Notes: a model not told the origin generated them from the sequence alone. A stretch of DNA of 64,000 nucleotides from Polyangium sp. y55x31 (GCF_029946505.1 NZ_JARZHG010000011.1:186001-250000); one strand, 5' to 3'. Counted from the stretch's first letter, positions 35,200-44,037 are shown. Program-made: numbers and translations.

Positions 35200-35955
35200 T
35201 CAGCCGGGAATGCGCTCGTCCGGGAGCGTCAGCTCCGCGGTCACTCCATAACAATACTTCGAGAAGGAATAACGGATCAGGTCGAGCCGCTGGACGAGCG
35301 AGACCATCCACCGCGGCGGGCGCCGCTCGAACTTCAGCTCGAGCACGCACACGGGCTCCTCGGTCCGCGTCTGCGCCCGATGATCGATCGCCCGCCACCT
35401 GCCCGGGACGGCTTCGAGATCGAGCGACTCCTGCGGCTGCACCGCGATTTTCCGATCGAACGTGAGCCGCGCGTAGGTGTCGATCTCGCTGATGTAGGCC
35501 TCGCGCTCGTACTCGACGAGCAACACCGGGCGAATGTGGTGCCGGTGATAAGGCGCGAGGAACCGCATGGCGCCCGACCGCGCGCCCGGCGAGAGCGCGG
35601 CGAGCGCGGATTCCTTGCCGGCGAGCACGTCGCGCCACGCGGTCGCGGGCATGGCCGCGCGCGTCTTGACGATGACGTCGAGCACGCGCCTTTTCACCTC
35701 CAGAAAGACCGGGCTCTCCTTGCTCGCCGGATAACAGCGCGCCCGCAACTTGAATCGATCGGCCTGCTCCCGCTCGTTCGCCCAGAACAGGTCGTAGCGA
35801 TCCGTATCGAAGTAGAGCGATCGAATGCGGTACGTGCCGTCGGGCCCGGCGTACTTGTCGATCTTCGACGTGGCGCGCGCCGTGGCGCGAACGGCCGGGA
35901 CGAGCCTCTCCGGGACCAGGTATTTGTACTCGTAACGCTCGATGATGTTGTCCAC
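35200..35955 (-). CDS. VTC-domain polyphosphate polymerase-type protein
   Basis: About 251 residues from GTG 35955, 14 bp after the stop of the upstream CotH gene. The VTC tunnel-fold motifs are in order: YEYKYLV (N-terminal), RSLYFDT, FKLRARCY, VFLEVKRR, RPVLLVEYEREAY, LTFDRKIAV and VCVLELKFERRPPRWM. The Arg/Lys residues on these strands line the polyphosphate tunnel in yeast Vtc4, which makes polyphosphate from ATP and feeds it across the membrane. There is no membrane segment in this protein, so it would need a membrane partner; DUF4956 is the obvious candidate. Convergent with the TolC-like gene, 2 bp apart. Confidence 0.92.
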   Translation of the reverse strand: MDNIIERYEYKYLVPERLVPAVRATARATSKIDKYAGPDGTYRIRSLYFDTDRYDLFWANEREQADRFKLRARCYPASKESPVFLEVKRRVLDVIVKTRAAMPATAWRDVLAGKESALAALSPGARSGAMRFLAPYHRHHIRPVLLVEYEREAYISEIDTYARLTFDRKIAVQPQESLDLEAVPGRWRAIDHRAQTRTEEPVCVLELKFERRPPRWMVSLVQRLDLIRYSFSKYCYGVTAELTLPDERIPG

Positions 35956-35969
35956 GGCGCGCCTCGTGT

Positions 35970-37100
35970 TCAGGGCGTGGGAGCGATCTTGTCGCTGCGC
36001 ACGGTCACGATGTTGCGGAGATCGGTGACGCTCGCGTCGAAATCGGCGAGGTCCTTGCTCGTCTGCTCCCCTGAGCTCGCGGTGTGCAGCACCGCGGCCG
36101 CCTGATTGATGACCGCCTGCATGGATGTTTCGTCCCACGCGGTCCGGGCGAGCTCGGTGAGCTGCGTGTGAAACTCCATGTCGAGCGCCTCGACCGCGCG
36201 GATCCGCAGCGGCAGCTTGGTCACCGGCGTGGTCTCCGTGTCGAACGCAGGATCCTCCAGGATGCGATCCATCCCGTGCGGCATGAACACGAAGAGCCCG
36301 GTGTCCGGATTGTTGTAGATGTAATGATTGTTCGCCCGGAATGCGAAGCCGTCCCAGTGACCGAGCAGCGCTTCGAGGGCGTAGCTCTTCATGAACTTCC
36401 CGAGATCGAGGCGTTTTTCGAGCGCATCGGCGAGCTCCGTATCGGGCGTGTCCTTGATGACCTGGGCGAGCGCGAGGAGATCGTCCCGGGTCCGGCCGTC
36501 CTTTTTCTCGTCCTCGAGTTCCATGTGATCGATATCGTCGACGAAATCACCGCAGCAGGGGCCCTCGTACAGGTTGCCCTCGGCGTACTCCTCGCCGAAG
36601 TGGCTCCGGAGAAAATCCTTGTCGATGGCCTCGACCACCACGTAAATCCCCTTGTCCACGCCGTTCAGCGTCACCTGCGCGTGCGCGATGCGCGCGGCCG
36701 GGATGCCGGCGCGCAAATGCACGTCCGAGCCGAGCCGGCTGCGCAAAAAGCTGGGATCCTGCTTCGAGTTGTTCAGCAGGATCTTGTTCAGCCCGTAGAG
36801 CTTCGCCTGATCGTCGAACTCGTCGAACTTCACGGAAAAGCTCGGCTTGTCGGCGAGATCCACGAGCGTATTGCCCTTCTGCCGGATGCCGGATCCCGCG
36901 ACGAGCTCGTCGTCGTAGACGATGTCGCAAGGCACGCGCTCGTCGAGGTCGTTCGCGAGCGTATCGAGGTACGTCGAAGCCACGGTGATCTCGACCTTGT
37001 GGAGCTTGGCCGGGTCGAAGACCGAATCCGCGGGATCCTCGGCGGTGCACCCCGTGAAGGCCGATGTGAAGAGGAGGATCGAAGCGAGACGGTATCGCAT
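35970..37100 (-). CDS. Second CotH-type kinase lipoprotein
   Basis: A 376-residue lipoprotein (lipobox FTGC, Cys18) without the Gly-rich linker of the first CotH. Family motifs are IRQKGNTLVDLADKPSFSVKFDEF, LNNSKQDPSFLRSRLGSDVHLRAGIPAARIAHAQV, GIYVVVEAIDKDFL, GHWDGFAFRANNHYIYN and FVFMPHGMDRIL. HWDG and MPHGMD supply the usual catalytic-type Asp residues. GGGAGG precedes the ATG. It is the first gene of a minus-strand pair with the VTC gene. A CTTAAC/GTTAAC direct repeat lies 25-41 bp upstream of the start, within the end of the kinase gene. Confidence 0.92.
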   Translation of the reverse strand: MRYRLASILLFTSAFTGCTAEDPADSVFDPAKLHKVEITVASTYLDTLANDLDERVPCDIVYDDELVAGSGIRQKGNTLVDLADKPSFSVKFDEFDDQAKLYGLNKILLNNSKQDPSFLRSRLGSDVHLRAGIPAARIAHAQVTLNGVDKGIYVVVEAIDKDFLRSHFGEEYAEGNLYEGPCCGDFVDDIDHMELEDEKKDGRTRDDLLALAQVIKDTPDTELADALEKRLDLGKFMKSYALEALLGHWDGFAFRANNHYIYNNPDTGLFVFMPHGMDRILEDPAFDTETTPVTKLPLRIRAVEALDMEFHTQLTELARTAWDETSMQAVINQAAAVLHTASSGEQTSKDLADFDASVTDLRNIVTVRSDKIAPTP

Positions 37101-37124
37101 GCCTCCCGAGGGTACGAGATTGTT

Positions 37125-37141
37125 GTTAACGGCGTGTTAAG
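37125..37141 (-). promoter_or_regulatory. TTAAC direct repeat at the second CotH promoter
   Basis: On the minus strand it reads CTTAAC-ACGCC-GTTAAC, two hexamers with an 11-bp period, 25 bp upstream of the ATG at 37100. It overlaps the stop codon of the histidine-kinase gene (37137-37139). The PmrA/CpxR-like layout is typical for OmpR-family regulators, one of which is encoded next door. Confidence 0.55.
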
Positions 37142-38501
37142 CCGATCGAAGATGTGCAATCGGGAGCCGCACGCGCGCGCGTGTCCCCTCGTTCGGCGCG
37201 CTGACGAGCTCGATCTTGCCCCCGTGCGCGTCGACGATCCGTTTCGCGAGCGGAAGCCCGAGGCCGAGGCCCCCGGTCGCGCGGGTGCGGCTCTTGTCGA
37301 CCCGGAAGAACGGCCGAAACACGCGCGGCAGGTCCGCCGCCGCGATCCCGACGCCCTTGTCGATCACCTCGACCATGATGTCCTCGCCCGCGCGCGCGAC
37401 GAGCTCGACCGCCTCCGAGGGCTTGTCCGTGTACTTGTGGGCATTCTCGAGCAGGTTGTCGAAGACGCGCCGGAGCAGCACGGGATCCGCGTCCACGGGG
37501 GGCAAATCCGCGGGCACGTCGACCCGCAGCGTCCGCTGGGGGTGCGCCGCGCGGAACCGCGACGCGGCGTGCGTGAGCAATTCATGGACGTCGACGCGCT
37601 CGCGGCGCAGCGGAGGAATGCCGGCGTGTGATTCCACATCCTCGAGATCGAGCCGCGCGGCCGTGAGGACGTCGGAGATGAGCCGCTCGAGCTCGTCGAG
37701 ATCCCCGCCAATCTCGCCGAGCATCTCCTGCGCGACGGCGACGTCGCCTTCTGCCTCGGCGACGAGCGCGAGGGCCATTCGAATGCGCGAGAGCGGCGTG
37801 CGCAGCTCGTGCGAGACGTTCGCGAGCAGCTCCCGTTCGGCCCGTAAGAGCTCGGTCACGCGCTCGGCCATCTCGTCGAACGCGCGCGACACGTCGCCGA
37901 GCTCGTCGCGGTTCGGCAGAGCGGCGCGGGCCTTCAGATCGCCGCCGCCGAACGCGCGCGCCGCGGAAGACAGGCGACGCAGCGGCCGCGTGAGCGTACG
38001 CGCGAGCAGCCACGACGAGATGCCCACGACCACGAGGACCATCGCGATCAAGCGCGGCGCGGTGATGGGCGGGCCCGGCGGCGGTCGAAAGGGGGACATC
38101 TGCTCGATCCGCCCGTCGCGACCATCGGGAAAACGCACGAGTTTCACGTGACAAGGCGGAGGCCGATCCTCGAGGAATTTCCCCGGCCTCGGCGGCATGC
38201 AGGGGGGCGGCGCGCCGGGCGCGTTGGTCGCGAAGACAGCGCCGTCCGGATCGACCACGGTGACCGTGGAGTGCAGCTCGGTCTGCATGAGATCGAGCAC
38301 GCCCCGAAGCGCGCGCGGGTCGTCGATCTCCCGCGTGATCAGCTCGTGAAAGAAACGAACCTGGTGCTCGTGGGGGAACCCCTTGGGCCGGTTGATCTCG
38401 AGGATGGCGATGAAGCTTGCCGCGACCACCGCGAATTGCGCGAGGCCCACGAGGTAGATGCGGAGGGCCAGGCGCGTGCGCAGGACGTCACGGAGGGCCA
38501 T
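37137..38501 (-). CDS. Membrane sensor histidine kinase of the module
   Basis: A 454-residue kinase. Transmembrane helices at about 13-35 and 148-170 enclose a periplasmic domain of about 110 residues with a Pro-rich, Cys-containing loop (CMPPRPGK, PPPCHV). A HAMP domain, HisKA VSHELRTP with His231, and HATPase with N, DKGVGI and GLGLGLPLAKRI boxes follow. It lies 3 bp after the response-regulator gene and just upstream of the CotH-VTC pair, so it most likely senses a periplasmic or envelope signal for this module. The periplasmic domain matches nothing I know. Confidence 0.93.
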   Translation of the reverse strand: MALRDVLRTRLALRIYLVGLAQFAVVAASFIAILEINRPKGFPHEHQVRFFHELITREIDDPRALRGVLDLMQTELHSTVTVVDPDGAVFATNAPGAPPPCMPPRPGKFLEDRPPPCHVKLVRFPDGRDGRIEQMSPFRPPPGPPITAPRLIAMVLVVVGISSWLLARTLTRPLRRLSSAARAFGGGDLKARAALPNRDELGDVSRAFDEMAERVTELLRAERELLANVSHELRTPLSRIRMALALVAEAEGDVAVAQEMLGEIGGDLDELERLISDVLTAARLDLEDVESHAGIPPLRRERVDVHELLTHAASRFRAAHPQRTLRVDVPADLPPVDADPVLLRRVFDNLLENAHKYTDKPSEAVELVARAGEDIMVEVIDKGVGIAAADLPRVFRPFFRVDKSRTRATGGLGLGLPLAKRIVDAHGGKIELVSAPNEGTRARVRLPIAHLRSA

Positions 38502-38504
38502 GGC

Positions 38505-39218
38505 TCACATCCGGTCGATCGCGAACACGTATCCGATGCCGCGTACGGTCTTGATGATCCGGGGGTTTTTCGAGTCGTCACCGAGCTTCTTCCGGAGGTG
38601 CGAGACGTGGACGTCGATCGAACGATCGAAGGCCTCGTCCGCGCTGCCGCGCACGAGATCCACGAGCTGCTCGCGCGTGAGCACGCGCCCGGCGCGCTCG
38701 GCGAGGGCGTGCAGGAGGTCGAACTCGTACGTCGTGAGCGCGAGCTCCGTCTCGCCGAAGATGGCCCGGCGGGCGCAAGGATCGATGGTGAGGGAGCCGG
38801 CGACGATCTGGCGCTCGGCCGGGGGACCCGAGAGGCCGCGGGCGCGGCGCGCGTGCGCCCGGATGCGCGCGAGGAGCTCACGCGCGGAAAACGGCTTCGG
38901 AAGGTAATCGTCGGCGCCGCCTTCGAGGCCCATGACGCGATCGGCCTCTTCGCCGCGCGCGGTGACCATGATGATCGGGGTGTGGACGCGGGCGCGGAGG
39001 CGCTGACAGACCTCGAAGCCGTCGATCTCGGGGAGCATGAGGTCGAGGAGGACGACGTCGGGGTGCTCGCGTAAAACAGCGGCGATCCCGTCGCGGGCAT
39101 CGGTCGCCAGCGTGACGCGGACGTTGTGGGATTCCAGGTATCTCGCCGTGAGGCGCGCGAGCTTCTCGTCGTCCTCGATGAACACGATCGAGGTCGAGGT
39201 CCTCTCCACGGGCATCAT
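38505..39218 (-). CDS. OmpR-family response regulator of the module
   Basis: A 237-residue regulator with an N-terminal REC domain (acidic pair in FIEDDE, phospho-acceptor Asp59 in LLDLMLP, Lys in LPKPF) and a C-terminal winged helix (TTYEFDLLHALAERAGRVLTREQL ... RSIDVHVSHLRKKLG ... IKTVRGIGYVF). Such regulators bind two direct half-sites with a 10-11 bp period as dimers. TTAAC-type sites of that layout occur at its own promoter and at three other promoters of the 25-39 kb region. Co-transcribed with the sensor kinase. Confidence 0.95.
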   Translation of the reverse strand: MMPVERTSTSIVFIEDDEKLARLTARYLESHNVRVTLATDARDGIAAVLREHPDVVLLDLMLPEIDGFEVCQRLRARVHTPIIMVTARGEEADRVMGLEGGADDYLPKPFSARELLARIRAHARRARGLSGPPAERQIVAGSLTIDPCARRAIFGETELALTTYEFDLLHALAERAGRVLTREQLVDLVRGSADEAFDRSIDVHVSHLRKKLGDDSKNPRIIKTVRGIGYVFAIDRM

Positions 39219-39258
39219 CGGCGCAGACTACCACCCGCGCCGCGGGCGAAGTGCGTCG

Positions 39259-39274
39259 CTAACAGTTGCTTAAC
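39259..39274. promoter_or_regulatory. TTAAC-type direct repeat upstream of the response-regulator gene
   Basis: CTAAC (39259-39263) and CTTAAC (39269-39274) have an 11-bp period and lie 41-56 bp before the regulator's start at 39218, so autoregulation is likely. The plus-strand gene starting at 39366 shares this intergenic region. Confidence 0.5.
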
Positions 39275-39365
39275 ATGGGGCGGGCCGAGCGCCCCACGCC
39301 CGTCGCCGGATGCTGGGTTTGGCCCTTGTCGGTCCCGCCCGACACTGTTATGTCGGCCCCCCTCG

Positions 39366-41321
39366 ATGCACACCATTGCCGACCTCCTAACCCTCTTTTC
39401 CGAGAGTCCCAAGGCCGCCTGCGAGGCCACCCTCGCCGCGCTCCCTGCCCTCCTCGACGCCGCGCCGGACGTGCTTCGAAGCGGCGAAGGGGCAGAGCTC
39501 GTCGAGAAGATCATCGCCGAGAGCCGCTCCGACGGCGTGGGCGCCGACGCCGTGGAGCTGATCCTGGAGCGGGGCGCGGCTGTTCCCTCGCTCGGCTCGC
39601 TCGTCTCGATGCTCTCGTGCCGTGATGACGCCCAGCGGCTGCGGATCGTCCGGCAGGCGCTCGCGCGGGGCGCCACGCCGGCGGATCTCGCAGGGGACAA
39701 GACGGCGCTCGCCGTGGCGGCCGCGTTCGCCGGGCCCGAGGTGGTCCAAACGCTTGCGGCCGTGGCCAGCGAGGAGACCCGCCTTTCCGCGCTGTTTGCC
39801 GCGCTCGGCTCGAATCGAAGCAATGCCCCGAAGAACGCCGAGCTGCTCCTCGACGCCCTCTCCGACATCGATCGACCGGGCGAAAAGGGGCTCTCCGCGC
39901 TCCACGCCGTCGCGCTCCACGGATCTCCGGCCCTGCTCGAGCGCGCCCTCGCACGGAGCGCCGAGCCCTCTCGCCCGAGCACGTCGCCCTACAAGTTCGT
40001 CTGTGAGAACTGCGTGCCCGCCGACGGCGGCTTCGTGCCGCATTTGATGCTGCCGGTGGGCTTCACGGCGCTCGACATGGTCGAGCAGGCCGCGGGCATC
40101 TACGCCACGCTCCACGCCGCCTACGGCAAGAAGGGCGGCTTCGCCCCCGACCGCGCCAAGCGGCTCGCGGAGCTCGAGGGCTGCCTCGGGCTGCTCGAAG
40201 CACGTGGCGCCAAGCACGGCGAGCCGCGCCGCGAGGGCTTGCCGGCGTGGGTGTCCGAGATCGATGGCCTGCTCGCCGCCCTCGGGGAAGCGTCGGGCGT
40301 GGGGGCTCCGCGCGTGCTGCGCGCCGCTTCCGCCGTCGGCACCACCGGCATCGGCCCGTGGACCTACTTCTCCACCACGCTCGACATCCTCGGCGACAGG
40401 ATGGCGCGTGGCCCGCTCGCGGAGCGCGTCAAGTCGACCTGGCTCGGCGCCGTGCTCCTCGGCGAGCACCGCACGTTGAAGAAGCCGCGCCCCAAGGGGT
40501 TTCCCAAGGAGGCGCAGCAGCCGCTCAAGAGCGGCCCCACGCTCGCGCAACGGGGCGAAGCGTTCCTCGTCCTCTGGATGCCGCAGCCGGGCAAGGCCCA
40601 GTTCGTGGCCATCGCGCCCGACAAGGTCGAGGTGCTCGCCGACGACGTCGGCACCTTCCTGCGGCGCGAGATCGCCGCGCTCGGCGTGGACGTCGACGCG
40701 ATCGCCCGCACCGAAGCGGGCAAGATGCGCGGCCCGGCGGACGGCCCGTCCTTGCAGCCGCGGATCCTGCGCGCGAGTTACGACGCGCCGCCCGCCGCCG
40801 ACGCCCTCAATCGTGTCGGCGGGCTGCCCATCGGCGTGACCGCGGAGAGCTGGCCCCGGCGCGAGGGCAAACCCATGCACCACGTGCTCACGCTCGACCT
40901 TCGCGAGCACCCGATCCTCCGGCCCGAGGGCAAGCGCGCCCTCGCCTTCTTCGTCTCCTCGCCGCGCGAGCACGAGGCCTATGCGCCGGGCAATGACCAC
41001 GTGGCGGTGCTGCTGCTCGGCGAGGCCGAGCTCGCCGCCGGGGAGCCCGCCTTTCCCGCGGACCTCGAAGGACCGCGGCTCGCCGCCGGCACGCTCTGCT
41101 TCGAGAATGGCGCGCACTTGTCGAAGAAGCAGCTCCTCGCCACGTCGCACGCGGCGTGGATGCCTACCTGGCTGCAGACCGGGGACGAGGAGAGCCTGTG
41201 GGCGGCGAAGCCCGGCGACTTCGTGCTCCAGTTCGGGGAGGATCTGGTGCCGGGGCTGAGCTTCGGCGATCTCGGCGTGATGTACGTCTTCTCGAAGACC
41301 GCCTGGTTCCAGTGCCATTGA
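39366..41321 (+). CDS. Helical-repeat protein with a DUF1963/YwqG-like C-terminus
   Basis: A 651-residue cytoplasmic protein from ATG 39366. The first 330 residues are mostly helices in ankyrin- or HEAT-like pairs (GLSALHAVALHGSPALLERALARSA). The C-terminal 230 residues show DUF1963-type phrasing: RVGGLPIGVTAESWPR, MHHVLTLDLREHPIL, AFFVSSP, and near the end GDFVLQFGEDLVPGLSFGDLGVMYVF. A CENC pair (about 213) might bind metal. Function unknown. Such fusions are common in large myxobacterial genomes. Confidence 0.82.
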   Translation: MHTIADLLTLFSESPKAACEATLAALPALLDAAPDVLRSGEGAELVEKIIAESRSDGVGADAVELILERGAAVPSLGSLVSMLSCRDDAQRLRIVRQALARGATPADLAGDKTALAVAAAFAGPEVVQTLAAVASEETRLSALFAALGSNRSNAPKNAELLLDALSDIDRPGEKGLSALHAVALHGSPALLERALARSAEPSRPSTSPYKFVCENCVPADGGFVPHLMLPVGFTALDMVEQAAGIYATLHAAYGKKGGFAPDRAKRLAELEGCLGLLEARGAKHGEPRREGLPAWVSEIDGLLAALGEASGVGAPRVLRAASAVGTTGIGPWTYFSTTLDILGDRMARGPLAERVKSTWLGAVLLGEHRTLKKPRPKGFPKEAQQPLKSGPTLAQRGEAFLVLWMPQPGKAQFVAIAPDKVEVLADDVGTFLRREIAALGVDVDAIARTEAGKMRGPADGPSLQPRILRASYDAPPAADALNRVGGLPIGVTAESWPRREGKPMHHVLTLDLREHPILRPEGKRALAFFVSSPREHEAYAPGNDHVAVLLLGEAELAAGEPAFPADLEGPRLAAGTLCFENGAHLSKKQLLATSHAAWMPTWLQTGDEESLWAAKPGDFVLQFGEDLVPGLSFGDLGVMYVFSKTAWFQCH

Positions 41322-41349
41322 GCCGCGTGGCTCGGGGGGGGGCGCGTGA

Positions 41350-42279
41350 TCAGGGGACGGTGACCGTCCAGAGCTCGTGCTGCTCGCCGAGCCAGCGCAC
41401 GGCGTAATGCCCCGGCGGAATACCTCGCAGCTCCACCCAGCGGCTCTCCGGGCTGCGTTGTCCTGCGAAGCGTTCGTCCTGCGCGGACTCGAGAACGATC
41501 CAGTCGTTCGCGAGCCTCGCGCGGAGCTTTTCGCCCACCGGCGTCGAGATGCGACACGTCGTGATGACGACCCGGTCGTGCTCGCCGACGACGCGGTGCG
41601 AGGGTGCGTCGCAGCGCTCGCCGGTCGGGCGCAGCGTCGCACGTAGCTCGCGGGCTCGCAGAAGCGGGATGGTCACACGAACGGGCGCGGCCTGCGCGAC
41701 CGCGACGACCCAGTCGCCGGGAGGCGGAGCGGGCAGCACGAGCCGCTGGCGCGAGATGCGGAGACAGCCGTCCTTGCTTCGATCCGGCTCGGCATCGAGC
41801 GAAACCCAGCCGTCCCCGAGCGAAGCGCTCTGGATGCGAAAGCCGCCCCCACACGAGGACGAGTGGCCGAGGTAATCGAGCACGAGGTCCCTACCCTGCA
41901 ACGCGATTGCAACCGAGGGGGATGCCGAGAGCTCCGCGGGCGCGTGCGGATCGAAAATCTCGGTGCGGACGTCGAGGTGAATCGTGTCCCCGGGCGGGCG
42001 GCGAAAGTCCGTCGCGGGTTCGGCGCGGAGGACTTGCGCGGCAGGGTCGCGGGCCGCGAAGGGATCGGGCGGCGGCATGGGCAGAGGCGGCGCTGCGGAA
42101 GGCACGGCAAGCGTTGCGGCAGGCTCGCTCGGCGGCTTGGTGAGCGCGGACGTGGGCTCCGGGTGAAACGTACCGGCCGCGTCGTGCGAGCGCTCGGACC
42201 CGCAGCCGACGGCGAGCGCGGACATGAGCACGAGCGCGCCATAGGTTGCGGAGACGGTGATGCGGCAGGAGGGCGGCAT
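41350..42279 (-). CDS. Lipoprotein of unknown function
   Basis: A 309-residue lipoprotein (lipobox LAVGC, Cys26) with a Pro/Ala-rich linker (about 38-75). The mature part is strand-rich with several Cys residues and ends in ELRGIPPGHYAVRWLGEQHELWTVTVP, which reads like a carboxypeptidase-regulatory or PEGA-like beta sandwich that supports a surface structure. No enzyme motif. Two TGACGCG palindromes lie 110-155 bp upstream. Confidence 0.78.
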   Translation of the reverse strand: MPPSCRITVSATYGALVLMSALAVGCGSERSHDAAGTFHPEPTSALTKPPSEPAATLAVPSAAPPLPMPPPDPFAARDPAAQVLRAEPATDFRRPPGDTIHLDVRTEIFDPHAPAELSASPSVAIALQGRDLVLDYLGHSSSCGGGFRIQSASLGDGWVSLDAEPDRSKDGCLRISRQRLVLPAPPPGDWVVAVAQAAPVRVTIPLLRARELRATLRPTGERCDAPSHRVVGEHDRVVITTCRISTPVGEKLRARLANDWIVLESAQDERFAGQRSPESRWVELRGIPPGHYAVRWLGEQHELWTVTVP

Positions 42280-42388
42280 GCGGGGCTATCGAACACGATT
42301 GCGCTCGCGGCGTCCACTGCTCCTCTTGCGAGCCTTCGTATCGTGGTAGCGGGTGAAGGCCTCGACGAGCTGCCTCTCCAGGGGTCGA

Positions 42389-42433
42389 CTGACGCGTCAG
42401 CGCGACATCGTTGACGCGAACACGACGCGTCAA
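42389..42433. promoter_or_regulatory. Two TGACGCG palindromes, operator-like
   Basis: CTGACGCGTCAG (42389-42400) is a perfect 12-bp palindrome. TTGACGCG (42411-42418) and CGCGTCAA (42426-42433) form a second dyad with a 7-base gap. Four TGACGCG half-sites in 45 bp suggest a dimeric repressor or activator site, upstream of the lipoprotein gene at 41350-42279. Confidence 0.45.
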
Positions 42434-42473
42434 ATCCCGTGGGGCGCGGCCTCATGCACTCGAAAGCACGCGT

Positions 42474-42518
42474 TCATCGGGCATGGCCCCTGCAAGGCAG
42501 GGGGCCGTAACCCGATGA
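42474..42518. other. Two-part hairpin 3' of the gingipain-like gene
   Basis: An outer stem TCATCGGG/CCCGATGA (42474-42481, 42511-42518) encloses an inner stem of GGCCCCTGC pairing with GCAGGGG-GCC. It lies 50 bp after the stop of the minus-strand gene at 42568 but has no U-tract, so it may be an RNA stabiliser or a weak terminator. Confidence 0.4.
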
Positions 42519-42567
42519 CCATGAAGACGACGCCGCGCGACACCTGGCAACGATCTCATGCGGACCG

Positions 42568-44037
42568 TCACGAGAAGAGCTCCGGCCGCAAACGCGCCGC
42601 CGGATCCCCGAGCAACACGTATCCCTGCGCGTCATTACGTTCGATGAACGCGCTCGCGAGCTCCTCGTCGGAGATTCCCGTCGGATCGCTCGTCGCGCCG
42701 CGGCGTCGCTCGTCCACGATGCCGAGCAGATGCGAAGAGAGGGTGGCGTAACGACGGCTGAAATCGGTCGTCGCGAGGCCAACGGGCAGCCCCGACATGA
42801 TGGCATGAAGGCTCGCGCGAAACGGCTGGATCTGTGCGCTCGTATCGGCCGGCTTGATGGAATACCGCCACGCGCGGTCGATGTGACCGATCGCGGCCAG
42901 GGCCCCTCCGCCAGGGTGCGCAAGCAATCGTCGCGGCAGGGGCGAGACGAAGGGACGCTCGGCCAGGGACGAAGGAGGGCCGGCCCCCGGAAGCAGGAAG
43001 TTGTCCTTATGGGGTGTACCCGCGGTGAAACAGCCGAAGAAAAACGCAACGAGCCCGTGCAGGCGGGCGTTCGCGCCGACATCGTCGGCGAGGAAGCAGT
43101 GCTCCGGCCTGATGGGCGATCCGATCGGCCAGTCCTGGCAAAGAAGCGCGCCTTGCGCCCTCGCTTGCCTCGGGTGTCCTTTGGGCCAGCAAACGCCGTG
43201 AGAGGCCGTGAACAACATCGCCGGCGGGCGCCGATCGGGCCCGCGATGCAACGTCTGGAGCAGGTTTGCCTTGGTCCCTCCGGCGTGCACGTGGGACGTC
43301 ACGCGGAACGATGGGGAGCGACCTCGCCTCGTCCCCCGCCTTGCTTCGCGGCTCGGCTCGGGTGGTCCGCCCTCGGAGGCCAGCGGCCCGAGCAGCATAT
43401 CGGCGCTGAGCTCCGTCGCCGGATCTTGCCGAGGACCCCAGAGCACCACCTCGCGCTCCTGGAGCGGCTCCGCGGCGCGCTCGTACGCGATGAGTGAACG
43501 CGCGTAACTCGCGTAGTCGGCGGGGCTATGGAGGTCGAGCCGCCCGACGGCATGGTCGATGTCGAGGAGGTACTGGAATTCGAATGGAATGGCGGACGGG
43601 TCACCGACGATGAGCAGATAAAACGGGACCTTGGATTCGTCGAAATGGCCCGGCGCGAGGTCGTGCCGCGAAAGCCATCGGCGGAACGAGTCCGTCGCGG
43701 GATCGAACGTGAGCTCCTTGAACAGGTCGCCGGCTTGTTCGCGGCGCAGCGCGAGCAGGGGCTCGAGAGCCGACCGGACCTCGGGGGAGGTGTTTTTCGC
43801 GAAGATCACGCCCCAGCCCATCTCGGCGAGGTCCGCGAGAATCGGCGCGAAGCGGGGATCGGAGGGGCTGCGCGTCGAGGCACCCGGTCCCGGGACGCCC
43901 GGTATCATCAAGCTCTGCCGGGCCACCTGGGCGATCTCGGCGATCGTCGGAGGCGGGTCGAGCGCGTACGCCCCGGTCTCCCCATCGATTCCATTGCAGA
44001 AGAGGTGCTCGTCGCCGGTATCGGTGGTCATGGGCAT
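42568..44037 (-). CDS. Gingipain/C25-like caspase-fold protein
   Basis: A 489-residue protein from ATG 44037; ATGs at 44031, 44124 and 44130 are alternatives, the last two overlapping the divergent start. The core begins LFCNGIDGETGAYAL. FYLLIVGDPSAIPFEFQ (about 140) and the final YVLLGDPAARLRPELF match the C25 peptidase frame. The caspase-type dyad is His280 in FTASHG and Cys336 in FFFGCF. It has no signal peptide, so unlike gingipains it is intracellular. It is divergent, 78 bp away, from an operon that encodes two further caspase-fold proteins, which suggests that all belong to one proteolytic pathway. Confidence 0.85.
   Translation of the reverse strand: MPMTTDTGDEHLFCNGIDGETGAYALDPPPTIAEIAQVARQSLMIPGVPGPGASTRSPSDPRFAPILADLAEMGWGVIFAKNTSPEVRSALEPLLALRREQAGDLFKELTFDPATDSFRRWLSRHDLAPGHFDESKVPFYLLIVGDPSAIPFEFQYLLDIDHAVGRLDLHSPADYASYARSLIAYERAAEPLQEREVVLWGPRQDPATELSADMLLGPLASEGGPPEPSREARRGTRRGRSPSFRVTSHVHAGGTKANLLQTLHRGPDRRPPAMLFTASHGVCWPKGHPRQARAQGALLCQDWPIGSPIRPEHCFLADDVGANARLHGLVAFFFGCFTAGTPHKDNFLLPGAGPPSSLAERPFVSPLPRRLLAHPGGGALAAIGHIDRAWRYSIKPADTSAQIQPFRASLHAIMSGLPVGLATTDFSRRYATLSSHLLGIVDERRRGATSDPTGISDEELASAFIERNDAQGYVLLGDPAARLRPELFS

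Noticed and set aside
42280-42567. Possible small gene between the two minus-strand genes
   Set aside because: Only palindromes and a hairpin are seen; no frame with a start site and protein-like composition.
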